Shown piece by piece: positions 16,501 to 23,901 of a DNA stretch of 64,000 nucleotides; position 1 is the first letter of the stretch, and each line of letters opens with the position of its first letter. Under the pieces are notes generated by a model that saw only the letters and a program-made list of their open reading frames with translations, had not been told where the DNA came from and did not search any database. The translations under genes and the position numbers were made by a program. The stretch is from a virus: IMG/VR virus record IMGVR_UViG_3300048924_000605, positions 1-64,000 of that record; one strand, given 5' to 3'.

Positions 16501-18495
16501 AACGACGCTGCGGCACATAAGTACAGCTACGATGCCCTGAATCGTCCGACGGCAATTTTCTACTCAGCGACCGGGCCGGCCGATGTCGAATACACCTACG
16601 ACACCGTCAACGCCGAATGCGCTGCGGAGCAGACGTTTGCTCTCGGCCGGCTGACCGCTACGCGGACAGAAGGCATCGAACTGAAGTACTGCTACGATCG
16701 CTTCGGCCAGGTCGTGCGTAAGGTTCAGATCGTCGCCGGCAAGAGCTTTACGCTGCAGTATGCCTACACACCGGCGGGCAACGTGAGCACTATCACGTAC
16801 CCCGACGGCGCCGTTGTGGATTACGTCCGCGACGGCAAAGCGAGGATCAAGGAAATCGGCATTCGGCCGAATGGCGGAACACGTACCACGCTCTTGAGCA
16901 ATGCGACCTACGAACCATTCGGCCCGGCTACCGGCTGGACCTACGGCAACGGTCGTAGTTTGGGCCGTACCTATGACCGAGATTATCGCCCGAAAAGCAT
17001 CCTGGATAGCGCTGCAGGCGGGCTGTCGATGGGTTATGGCTACAACACAGTTGGAGACCTTACCGAACTCAAGGACGGCCTGTTCAGCATTAATCATGCC
17101 AAATACGACTACGACACGCTTAGCCGCCTGACGGTGACGCGTGACGGAGCATCTAGCACGCCGCTAGAAACCTACGGATACGACAAGACCGGCAATCGGA
17201 GCAGTGTCAAGCGCGGAACCGTGACTGAAAGCTATACCTACCCCGTTACCAGTCACCGATTAACCAAAGTCGGAACGGTTGCGCGAGCGTACGATGCCGC
17301 TGGCAACACCATCAGCATCGGCGGCACAGCTAGGCAATTCGTCTACAACGCCAATGATCGCCTGAGTCAGTTGAAGCTATCCGGTACCGTCAAGGCAAGC
17401 TATCGATACAACTCAATCGGTCAGCGCGTTGCGACTACCGAGTCAGCGACTAACACGATCGACACTTACACGCTGTACGACGAGGCCGGCAAATGGATCG
17501 GCGATTACGACGCCCAGGGCAACGCCAAGCAACAGGCAGTATGGTTCGGCACAGCTCCCGTCGGCCTGCTCGTTGGCAGCGGCATCAGTCAGACCTTGAA
17601 GTATGTTGAGCCGGATCACCTGGGCACCCCGCGAGCCGTGATCGACCCCACCCGCAACGTCGCCATCTGGACATGGGATGCCAAGAGCGAGATGTTCGGC
17701 AACAGCCCGCCGAATCAAGATCCAGATCTAGATGGAACTGCGTTCGTTTTCAACATGCGTTTCCCAGGCCAGCGCTTTGATGCCGCCAGCGGCTTAGTTC
17801 ACAACTATTTCCGCGACTACGATCCGTCGATCGGGCGCTACATTCAAAGCGACCCGATTGGCCTGTCGGGCGGCGTCAGCACCTACCTGTATGTTAACGG
17901 CGCTCCTGGAAGCTTGTCCGATATGTACGGACTTGCTACTGGGTTGATCGAGTGCGCGAGGTGCGTAGGAAGTCCAGATAAGCCGTCTCATGACAGCTGG
18001 TCAATGATGCAAGTCAACCCCGCATTCCGGGACAAAATATCCGTTTCGACTGAGGATGGCGTAGTAGTCATTCGCGGAGACCTAACGGTCTCTGGCGTCG
18101 GCTCAACACATGCAGCGAAAGACATCAATCGTTACTGGAACGGCGCTAGCGGAATTTACGAGGGGACTGAGTATAGATCCGAAATAAATGTGACCCGCGT
18201 CAATCGAAACGGGGACGTGACGATCAAGATGCGTACTGTCAAAGACTGGGAAAGGAGAAACGCATCCCTTTGCTCCGGCGTGTCAGCGGCAAGTGCCGAT
18301 GTAGGCGGGCCGGAGATCATGGTTGCCCCATACCCCAGCCTATGGCAAGCAGACAGTGTCATTGCCCACGAGTTCGGACATAACTTGGGGCTGGATCACG
18401 CCCCCAAAGGACAGGGCACTATGATGGGTTACGATGAGCCGCCGAAGCTAATGGGAAGAGACCTCTTCAACGTCGCCAGCGGATACAAAAAATGA
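13534..18495 (+). CDS. Sec-exported Rhs/YD-repeat protein with metzincin-like C-terminal toxin tip
   Basis: A 1653-residue polymorphic-toxin-type protein. The GTG start with AAGGAG seven bases upstream places a signal peptide at the N-terminus (LLITSLVCVVVSASFAAVAQ). A unique N-terminal region of about 300 residues is followed by many YD repeats (such as YDALDRLERAEYLGRSVTYL), which build the Rhs cage. The core ends with RFDAASGLVHNYFRDYDPSIG, YIQSDPIGLSGG and DMYGL, where the usual DPxGL cleavage motif has Met for Pro. The tip of about 180 residues carries a zinc protease motif HEFGHNLGLDH (His1612) and a likely Met-turn (GTMMGY), the metzincin signature. The tip and next gene are poorer in GC than the core, as usual for exchanged Rhs tips. 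The gene overlaps its putative immunity gene by ATGA. Confidence 0.88.
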   Translation: MNQRGRYPAEERKNRSKSCPDQTLRRLLITSLVCVVVSASFAAVAQTTPWKWDLTINDQFGNALETKSFTSRAEAEYYLWSSSPLNDTLREVSYVRTTDRSEYKYAGSRYTTTPGPYQFQAPHVQKVGAERWEWVWSWYESEAQADRAYQDGITFWWGPYNGACNPIIERKDWRATPPDPFARQQREYKITRFMQGDGNCREDLAIVGSEFELSRQRITNHDYVKQQDGNFFGDPAPFTGQVTSEILHDGPPGSDGNFSQDEWSVRSRRTAKLIGQPNVCAPIKGNPCDISRGSKHEAAADSQGLGLLDLVRQYNSTDSGGSFGRGWRGPFEYVLMRAGDGNSYVLTAPDGKQTNLTTWAGAVGNSTMYRSQDNRSVTLTRYYDAEVGERVRVEFPDRSLLFGSPTKGTTAKPSEITYGGDRTVSLRYDALDRLERAEYLGRSVTYLYEYADTERTHKVTGAVLPDGRRLTYEYSATGLLERVSDAAGERFRYGYKPGTSLLASILEGGEHRRDYQYDDLRRLIGSTNGPAAHTYSYTPTQTRVTFPSGRQEVTDFESSVLRRPLREEVVGGLITTTAYTDYNDTITETNNAGLKTVTKYDSTTQTVTAYLNGTLDRTRVTTFEAGTSRPTRVEIRNASGSVVQRTDYAYNSRRQLAAVTQVDPTTSEQRTVAFGYCEDSDLTDPASTCTTVGALKSSDGPRTDVNDVLRYAYYVSDAPSCATPSGPCPYRQGDLRKVSDPLGHSYELLAYDGGGRVVRSRDANGVITQVDYDGRGRPIAQIVRGPDDAVETDDRITRFEYRPSGAVKQVTLPDGTYIRFTYDPALRLTDITDSVGDTVHYTLDDAGHRKQEDTQAGGVTVRRTLSRVFNALGQLEAVKDAAQNATGLRYDLNENPDRITDAMGRKNDQVYDPIGRLTQILQDVGGLEVKTQIRYTALDQIAQVTDPKGLNTVYSYNGFGEQTQVTSPDTGVTDYTYTAAGLLATRKDANDAAAHKYSYDALNRPTAIFYSATGPADVEYTYDTVNAECAAEQTFALGRLTATRTEGIELKYCYDRFGQVVRKVQIVAGKSFTLQYAYTPAGNVSTITYPDGAVVDYVRDGKARIKEIGIRPNGGTRTTLLSNATYEPFGPATGWTYGNGRSLGRTYDRDYRPKSILDSAAGGLSMGYGYNTVGDLTELKDGLFSINHAKYDYDTLSRLTVTRDGASSTPLETYGYDKTGNRSSVKRGTVTESYTYPVTSHRLTKVGTVARAYDAAGNTISIGGTARQFVYNANDRLSQLKLSGTVKASYRYNSIGQRVATTESATNTIDTYTLYDEAGKWIGDYDAQGNAKQQAVWFGTAPVGLLVGSGISQTLKYVEPDHLGTPRAVIDPTRNVAIWTWDAKSEMFGNSPPNQDPDLDGTAFVFNMRFPGQRFDAASGLVHNYFRDYDPSIGRYIQSDPIGLSGGVSTYLYVNGAPGSLSDMYGLATGLIECARCVGSPDKPSHDSWSMMQVNPAFRDKISVSTEDGVVVIRGDLTVSGVGSTHAAKDINRYWNGASGIYEGTEYRSEINVTRVNRNGDVTIKMRTVKDWERRNASLCSGVSAASADVGGPEIMVAPYPSLWQADSVIAHEFGHNLGLDHAPKGQGTMMGYDEPPKLMGRDLFNVASGYKK

Positions 18496-19139
18496 AAAAC
18501 TACGCCCACTCGCTTTTAGCAATCGCCCTCTTGGTGATTTGGTCAAACTGCGCGGCGACCCCGCAATTAGACCATGATGCGCTTTCCAAGATCGCGAAAT
18601 CTCAGAGTCTCTCTTCGATCTGGAGACAAAGTGTTCAGCCGGGTGTTGCACCGGATGCAGACTATGTTGCCTTTTTCTATTCAAAGCCTAAGAAGATAGC
18701 TAAAGACGTCTGCGCCATACATGAAACCATGCTCAGCATAAGGATGCTGGGAACAACGAAAGACGTTGTAGATCGCACTGAAAGTGATCGTATTGCCTTC
18801 AAAAAATGCCAGGGATTGGAGCCGGAAGATTTTGTTCAGATATCAAACAACACCGACAAAATCCCTACACATGAAGTAGTTCGAATACTTCAAGGCGGCC
18901 TCCCGACATTCGGCGGACTTCCATCATCAATACAAGGCGCCCCCGAGCTAAGGCAGTGCTTCAACAGCTTGAGCGCAACGAATCTCGCGAGCGTTTTTGT
19001 TTACTCCGCATCTCAAGTTTCCGCCATCTTCACTGCTGGCGGAACTTGCTCCAAGGAAGTCGAGGCCAAGTTGATACGATCAGAAGATGGAACGATTCAC
19101 ACCACCCTCCAAGAAGCCTTATCACCGTATATCAAATGA
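18492..19139 (+). CDS. Putative exported immunity protein to the Rhs metalloprotease
   Basis: A 215-residue protein whose ATG overlaps the Rhs stop (ATGA). It has a signal peptide (SLLAIALLVIWSNCAA) and a mature domain with paired cysteines (KDVCAI, KKCQG, LRQCF, GTCSK) that I do not recognise. Position, coupling and shared low GC are the usual hallmarks of an immunity protein. Export to the periplasm would match a protease toxin that acts there. The match is by context only; a chaperone or second effector is possible. A strong terminator follows at 19200. Confidence 0.65.
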   Translation: MKNYAHSLLAIALLVIWSNCAATPQLDHDALSKIAKSQSLSSIWRQSVQPGVAPDADYVAFFYSKPKKIAKDVCAIHETMLSIRMLGTTKDVVDRTESDRIAFKKCQGLEPEDFVQISNNTDKIPTHEVVRILQGGLPTFGGLPSSIQGAPELRQCFNSLSATNLASVFVYSASQVSAIFTAGGTCSKEVEAKLIRSEDGTIHTTLQEALSPYIK

Positions 19140-19199
19140 TGAAAAGTGAGGCGATCTAGCTTGCTAGTCCGCTTTAGTCACGCCAGACTGTAGATCGTA

Positions 19200-19227
19200 G
19201 GGAGGAGCATTTGCTCCTCCCTTTTTT
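19200..19227 (+). terminator. Rho-independent terminator after the Rhs/immunity genes
   Basis: GGGAGGAGC, loop ATTT, GCTCCTCCC, then six Ts: a textbook intrinsic terminator for rightward transcription. It ends two bases before the stop codon of the leftward tail fibre gene and marks the border between island and prophage. Confidence 0.9.
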
Positions 19228-19229
19228 GT

Positions 19230-19673
19230 TCATGCGTCCGAGCAGTATGTAATGTTGTCCAGTGTCAGCCATGCAACTTGTGTACTCGGCGGCAAGCCAA
19301 CGAACACCTCTCCATTCGTCCGAACGTCAATCCGTGTCGGCGCGCCGGCATCGCTCAGCGTCGTCAAGATCAACTGCGCGGACGGGCGAAACGCTGCGGG
19401 CAGTACGAACACCACTGTTCCGCCTGCTCCGCCCTTCACCACGCCGCGCAACTGCACGCGGTTCCCATCCTTTCGGTAGCCGACCGGAGCAAACACATCT
19501 CCGAAATTCGTCCAAGGCGCGTTGAGCGTCGGCGCCGTCCACGCGCCCTTACGCGCATCGGCCAGCGCGGCGACGGTGGTTCGCCGGGTCTGACCCCCTT
19601 GCACCACCGGCACGATTTCATCGCCGGTCAGCGCACTCGCCGCCGGCAACTGGGACAGTTTCAGGTTCGCCAT
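19230..19673 (-). CDS. Tail fibre-like protein
   Basis: A 147-residue protein starting MANLKLSQLPAASALTGDE, an opening common in phage tail fibre and tip proteins ('LSQLPaAsaltGdEiVPVVQ'). The C-terminal half (VGYRKDGNRVQLRGVVKGG) is a small beta-rich receptor-binding type domain. It is the last gene of the leftward prophage tail operon and lies two bases from the tail hub gene. It is short for a fibre, so it may be one module of a split fibre. Confidence 0.7.
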   Translation of the reverse strand: MANLKLSQLPAASALTGDEIVPVVQGGQTRRTTVAALADARKGAWTAPTLNAPWTNFGDVFAPVGYRKDGNRVQLRGVVKGGAGGTVVFVLPAAFRPSAQLILTTLSDAGAPTRIDVRTNGEVFVGLPPSTQVAWLTLDNITYCSDA

Positions 19674-19674
19674 G

Positions 19675-21888
19675 TCATTCCATCAGTAGATAGTCGCCGG
19701 CCTCGGTCACCAATTCGTCGCTGGCCTCCGACCGCAGCAGGCCGTTCTTGAAGTCGAAGGTGTGTGCGGCCTTCTGCCAGCTCGCCAGTCCGTCGCGTGT
19801 CGAGCCGATCTCGGCCCGCACGCGATAGACGCCCTTGAGCGCAGCGGTGTAGCTGGTGCCGGTGATCGGCGCCGGGCTGTCGAGAACCGTGCCGGCGATG
19901 GCGTCCAGCAAGCGCAGCACGTAGGCGGTGCCGGCCTCCGGGCCGATCGATCCCTGCCCGTGGTCGACCAGCTGGTCGCCCTGCAGGCGCCGGTCGCGGT
20001 GCGCCCAGCCCACCACCAGGTCGCCATCGACGGCATCCGGATAGCGGGCGCCGACCAATTTCAAATCGCCCGGCGGATACGGCCGCGCTTGGCGCTGCGC
20101 CAGCTTGACGCTGTCCACCGGCGCCGACGCCGGGTCCAGCTGCGCGCTCGACGTGCGGGTCAGCAGCTTTGCCTCGACCGTCTCGCCGACGCTGTAGTCC
20201 GTGGGATCGGCCGCAGCGAAATCGTCGTAGAACCAGATCCGAGTGCCCTCGGCATGCGGCACTGGCACGGTGTCGGCGCAGCCACGCGCCAGCGTTGCGT
20301 TCTGCGCCTGTGGATCGATCGCCACCACGCGGACCAGCTCGTCCTCGATCCAAGCGGCAGTACCGATCACGACTTGATCCAGCGCGCGCCCGGCCGCCAG
20401 TTGGACGGCCGTCGTCGTCGCCGACAACGCGCCGGCTAAGACTGCGGTCGGGCACCAATCGCCGGTAGCGGCCTCGCCGTAGGCGCCGCTCCCGACCCGG
20501 GTGGTCAGGATGTAGTTCAGCGCCAGGCCGCCGGGCTGTTCGCCGACCGCCAGGACCAGACCCGCGTCTGCCGGCAGCGCCGCCAGCGCGGCGGGGTCGA
20601 GCGTGGTGGCCAGATCGCGATAACCTGCCTCGAACAACCGGCGCGTCGGCGCCGGCTGCGGGCTTCGGTCCGGGGGCACCCACACCGGTGGCTGCGGTTG
20701 CAGATAGCTCGTCGCCGGCAAGCCGAACACGTCTTGGACCGCCGATACGAGGATGGCGCCCTCAGCCAGGCGGCCGTCATCGAACGTGCCGGCACGCAGC
20801 ACCAGGGTACCGATCTCGCGGAACGGGTCGCGGATGCAGAACACGCTGCCGGGCGCGAGGACGCCGCCGCGGCGATCGAGCCGGACCTTGAACCGCTTCA
20901 AGGCCGAGCAGGCAATCGACAGGTCGCGCGTGCCGACCCGCGCCGCGAGCTCGGCGGTCGGCAGGCCGCGATACTCGGTGGTGGTCGAGGCCACGCCACC
21001 GGTCGCTTGGATGCCGGCCAAATCCTGCACCCGGATCTGCCGTTCTTCATCCTTGATCGGGTCGTACCAGGTCACGATGACCTGATTGACGGCTCCGTCC
21101 TGCGCGCCGCCCTCGTCCTCCTCGATCGCCAGCAGGCCGGACTCGTAGTCGAACACCGGCAGGTCTTCGATCCGGTAGTCGTCGCGCAGCAAGCGCAGCG
21201 TCGAGCAGCCGGTGCTGCGGTCCGTGTACTGCGCGGCGCCGATGTGGTCGATCACGACCTGCATGAAATCGCTGATCGAGGTCTGACGCGCCCAGCGCAG
21301 GCATAGCCCGAAGCCCTCTGCGTGTAGCGTATCGGCGGCGCGTCGGTAGCTGGCCTCGTCCAGCAGGCCACGGTCCAGGCCGCGACCCCAATCTCGATTC
21401 GTCAGGCACTCAACCAAGATATGCGCCGGGTTCATCGCCCGGATGGCGCCGTTGGCGAGCCAGATCACCGCCTTCTCGGGATACCACGGCGCGCCGTCCC
21501 ACCCGGCCAGCGCGCGTCGCGCGCGTTCCTTCCACGGCTTGGGATACGGGTTGTTCGCCGCGATCTGGCCGTCGAAGTACTGGGTGGCGCTGCCGCGGAA
21601 GGCAGGCGTGGGCGTGCCGTGCAGCGCGGCCAATGCAGGCAGCACCGCTTGGTCAGCGTCGCCCATCAGCACGTCGAGCGTGCCCTTGATGCCGCCCTCG
21701 CCCTTGTCGCCACCGAACAGGTCGGGCTTGTTGATCAGGATGCGACCGCTCTTGGTGATCGAGCCTTTCCAGGCTTCGCGATCCCCGACCCGGATCTCGA
21801 CAATCTCGTCCACTGGTCCTCGTGCGAGGCCCATGTGCAATCCGAACAGGTAGCGGTGGCCGACCGTTTGCTTCTTGCGACTACCCAC
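19675..21888 (-). CDS. Tail tip/hub protein (gpJ/GTA-type)
   Basis: A 737-residue protein starting with GTG at 21888 (GGAGG upstream), which gives VGSRKKQTVGHRYLFGLHMG. Early segments (VDEIVEIRVGDREAWKG, NPAHILVECLTNRDWGRG) match central tail hub proteins of lambda-like siphophages. A C-terminal fibronectin-like region (VDGDLVVGWAHRDRRLQ) is also present. The product forms the tail tip that contacts the host and holds the fibre. It overlaps the small gene upstream by 8 bases. Confidence 0.8.
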   Translation of the reverse strand: MGSRKKQTVGHRYLFGLHMGLARGPVDEIVEIRVGDREAWKGSITKSGRILINKPDLFGGDKGEGGIKGTLDVLMGDADQAVLPALAALHGTPTPAFRGSATQYFDGQIAANNPYPKPWKERARRALAGWDGAPWYPEKAVIWLANGAIRAMNPAHILVECLTNRDWGRGLDRGLLDEASYRRAADTLHAEGFGLCLRWARQTSISDFMQVVIDHIGAAQYTDRSTGCSTLRLLRDDYRIEDLPVFDYESGLLAIEEDEGGAQDGAVNQVIVTWYDPIKDEERQIRVQDLAGIQATGGVASTTTEYRGLPTAELAARVGTRDLSIACSALKRFKVRLDRRGGVLAPGSVFCIRDPFREIGTLVLRAGTFDDGRLAEGAILVSAVQDVFGLPATSYLQPQPPVWVPPDRSPQPAPTRRLFEAGYRDLATTLDPAALAALPADAGLVLAVGEQPGGLALNYILTTRVGSGAYGEAATGDWCPTAVLAGALSATTTAVQLAAGRALDQVVIGTAAWIEDELVRVVAIDPQAQNATLARGCADTVPVPHAEGTRIWFYDDFAAADPTDYSVGETVEAKLLTRTSSAQLDPASAPVDSVKLAQRQARPYPPGDLKLVGARYPDAVDGDLVVGWAHRDRRLQGDQLVDHGQGSIGPEAGTAYVLRLLDAIAGTVLDSPAPITGTSYTAALKGVYRVRAEIGSTRDGLASWQKAAHTFDFKNGLLRSEASDELVTEAGDYLLME

Positions 21889-22096
21889 GCGCCGCCTCCG
21901 CACGCACGAACGCGACCAGGTGCAAGCCCAACGCGTCGCCGGTCGCTTCCAGCGTTTCGGCGTCGATGCCGTCGCGCACGAACGCGCTCCAGTCCAGGCC
22001 GTAGTAGGCGAACCATTCGCGTCCGCCCTGCGCGCAGAACCCCGGCCGCGCACCGAAGCCCGGCGCGCGGCGAAGATGATCCAGGGTCACGATCAC
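21881..22096 (-). CDS. Small tail assembly protein
   Basis: A 71-residue protein starting with GTG (VIVTLDHLRRAPGFG), containing REWFAYYGLDWSAFVRDGI. It is wedged between two tail genes and overlaps both by a few bases, which is typical of translational coupling in tail tip operons. This segment is seen in phages just upstream of the hub gene; exact function unknown. Confidence 0.6.
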   Translation of the reverse strand: MIVTLDHLRRAPGFGARPGFCAQGGREWFAYYGLDWSAFVRDGIDAETLEATGDALGLHLVAFVRAEAARG

Positions 22097-22329
22097 TTCT
22101 TGCCGCCCTTTTGCTTGATCGCTTGCGTGCGGTACTGGCCGACCCCGAGCACCATCCAATCCGAGATCCACACGTCGCCGAAGATCACCGCCTGCGGCGT
22201 GCCCTCCGTGCTTTGCGGAAACTGGAAGTCGCCGAACGCGGCCGGCTTCGGCTGTGGCGGTTTCGGCCGTGCGGCCGCCGAAACGAAATAGCTGACCAGC
22301 CAGATCGCCAGTTGGACCCATACGTTCAA
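22093..22329 (-). CDS. Small tail-module protein with hydrophobic N-terminus
   Basis: A 78-residue protein: a hydrophobic N-terminal segment (VQLAIWLVSYFVSAAA), a proline-rich linker (KPPQPKPAAFGDF) and TPQAVIFGDVWISDW. This layout resembles the small protein found before gpJ/GTA hub proteins, where a similar 'P..G...V.FG' segment begins tail tip proteins. It overlaps the downstream gene by 4 bases. Confidence 0.55.
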   Translation of the reverse strand: MNVWVQLAIWLVSYFVSAAARPKPPQPKPAAFGDFQFPQSTEGTPQAVIFGDVWISDWMVLGVGQYRTQAIKQKGGKK

Positions 22330-22477
22330 ACTCGTTTCGCCTCACGCCTCGTTAACAAAAAAAGCAAGACTTCGAATACACGAAACGCAATGAATCCGTC
22401 TCGCGATTCACCTCGTAAGGATGAGCGCAACACCCTCAGCGCTCTTGCGCTACGTACTGTCGTCCTGGAGGATTTCT

Positions 22478-23035
22478 ATGAACCGCATGAACTTGATTCT
22501 TGCTTCTGCTTTGGCGCTTTGTTCCGTTACATCGACTGCGGCACTCGCCGCCGGTGGCAACCCGATGGTTGGCGGTGCGCCGATGCTCGTCACCAAGGAC
22601 ATCGTGGACAACGCCGTCAACTCGAAGGACCACACCACGCTCGTCGCCGCCGTCAAAGCAGCGGGGCTCGTAGATACGCTGAAGGGCCCCGGACCCTTTA
22701 CGGTGTTCGCGCCAACGAATGCCGCCTTCGCGAAACTTCCCGCGGGCACCGTGGAAACGCTGGTGAAGCCCGAGAACAAGGCTCAGCTCACCCAGATCCT
22801 CACCTATCACGTCGTTCCGGGTCGCCTGGACGGCAAGGCACTGGCCAAGCAGATCAAGGCGGAGGGCGGCCGCGCACAGCTCAAGACGGTGCAGGGCGAG
22901 GTGCTGTCCGCAAGACAGTCGGGCGGCAAGATCACCGTAACCGATGCCAAGGGCAATGTGGCCCATGTGACGATTGCCGATGTCTATCAGAGCAATGGCG
23001 TCATCCACGTCATCGACACGGTGCTCATGCCGTAA
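22478..23035 (+). CDS. Secreted fasciclin (FAS1) domain protein, prophage cargo
   Basis: A 185-residue protein with a signal peptide ([20 protein letters not shown]) and one FAS1 domain: [44 protein letters not shown] and the end motif [16 protein letters not shown]1 proteins mediate adhesion and surface contacts. The start at 22478 has GGAGG eight bases upstream. The gene is read against all surrounding tail genes, has about 150 bp of its own upstream DNA, and ends in its own terminator, so it is an independent cargo gene (moron) that could be expressed in the lysogen. Confidence 0.88.
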   Translation: MNRMNLILASALALCSVTSTAALAAGGNPMVGGAPMLVTKDIVDNAVNSKDHTTLVAAVKAAGLVDTLKGPGPFTVFAPTNAAFAKLPAGTVETLVKPENKAQLTQILTYHVVPGRLDGKALAKQIKAEGGRAQLKTVQGEVLSARQSGGKITVTDAKGNVAHVTIADVYQSNGVIHVIDTVLMP

Positions 23036-23043
23036 GTCTGTCT

Positions 23044-23074
23044 GCGCGCGCCGTGCTGCACGGCGCGCGCTTGT
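23044..23074 (+). terminator. Terminator of the fasciclin gene
   Basis: A perfect 12-bp stem GCGCGCGCCGTG / CACGGCGCGCGC with loop CTG, followed by TTGTT, starts nine bases after the fasciclin stop codon. It isolates the gene from the convergent tail gene. Confidence 0.8.
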
Positions 23075-23085
23075 TATCCCATTCG

Positions 23086-23901
23086 TTAGAAGATCGGAGA
23101 TCCGTCGAACGGCGATTTCCCAGGCAATCCCGGCGCGCCGCCGTAGTTCGGTGCGTTGGCGAACTTGCTGTGACAGACCGCGATGGTTCGGGCGCAGCCG
23201 GGATAAGCGACAACGGCTTGGCCGACGCGCAAGCCATCGCCAGCACCGAGCAAGATCAACCGCTCGCCCTGGTGAAATCGAATGCCGCGCCGCTCGACGC
23301 CGGCTTCACCCAGATCCCAGGCGATGAATCCACCAGCGAACCAGCCGTCCGGCAGCAGGCCGAATGCGCCCGCGGTGATCAGGTTGCCAGTGACGGTTGC
23401 CAGCGACGCCGGTACTCGGTGCGCCTCGGGGTTCACCCGGCAGTTGCGGTCGTAGAGCGTGTGCGGGCAACCCCGCGTCCACGCCAAACGCAGGCCGGGT
23501 TGGCCGAGCGCGGCGTCCAGCGATTGGCACCGGACCTCGCTGGTTTCCAGCTTGGGTCGATTGACGCCCGTGATACGCCCCACCCACGACACGCGGGCCT
23601 CGACATCGCCTTCGTGGATGTCGCGAACGAACACGGCGACCTCCGTCGATGGCGGCAAGCCACGATAGAGCCGGGCCACGTCGAAGTCGCCCGGCGCGGT
23701 GATCGTCAGCACGTCGCTGGCAACGTGGCCGGACTGGCGGATGCCATCGTCGCTGATCGCGATCGCGCGGTAGGTCTGCGTGTCGAGCTGGAAGTCGCGA
23801 TCGCCGCCGGTGTACCGCCAGCGCTGACCGCCGCGGACGAACTCGTACAGCCGCCGGGGATTGCCCGCGGCGACCGAGCGCTCGTATTGGTCGAAACTCA
23901 T
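23086..23901 (-). CDS. Tail protein, BR0599/gpL-like with cysteine cluster
   Basis: A 271-residue protein of the phage BR0599/DUF2163 type: MSFDQYERSVAAGNPRRLYE, RYTGGDRDFQLDTQTY, then a C-terminal cysteine cluster (RGCPHTLYDRNCRV and YPGCARTIAVCHSKFANAPN). The spacing of these four cysteines and the NAPNYGG end fit the baseplate hub family related to lambda gpL, in which they bind an iron-sulfur cluster. It overlaps the next upstream tail gene by 4 bases. Confidence 0.8.
   Translation of the reverse strand: MSFDQYERSVAAGNPRRLYEFVRGGQRWRYTGGDRDFQLDTQTYRAIAISDDGIRQSGHVASDVLTITAPGDFDVARLYRGLPPSTEVAVFVRDIHEGDVEARVSWVGRITGVNRPKLETSEVRCQSLDAALGQPGLRLAWTRGCPHTLYDRNCRVNPEAHRVPASLATVTGNLITAGAFGLLPDGWFAGGFIAWDLGEAGVERRGIRFHQGERLILLGAGDGLRVGQAVVAYPGCARTIAVCHSKFANAPNYGGAPGLPGKSPFDGSPIF

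Noticed and set aside
19140-19229. Prophage attachment site near 19.2 kb
   Set aside because: The border is likely here by gene content, but the matching repeat at the other end lies outside the window and no tRNA end is present, so no att site is called.
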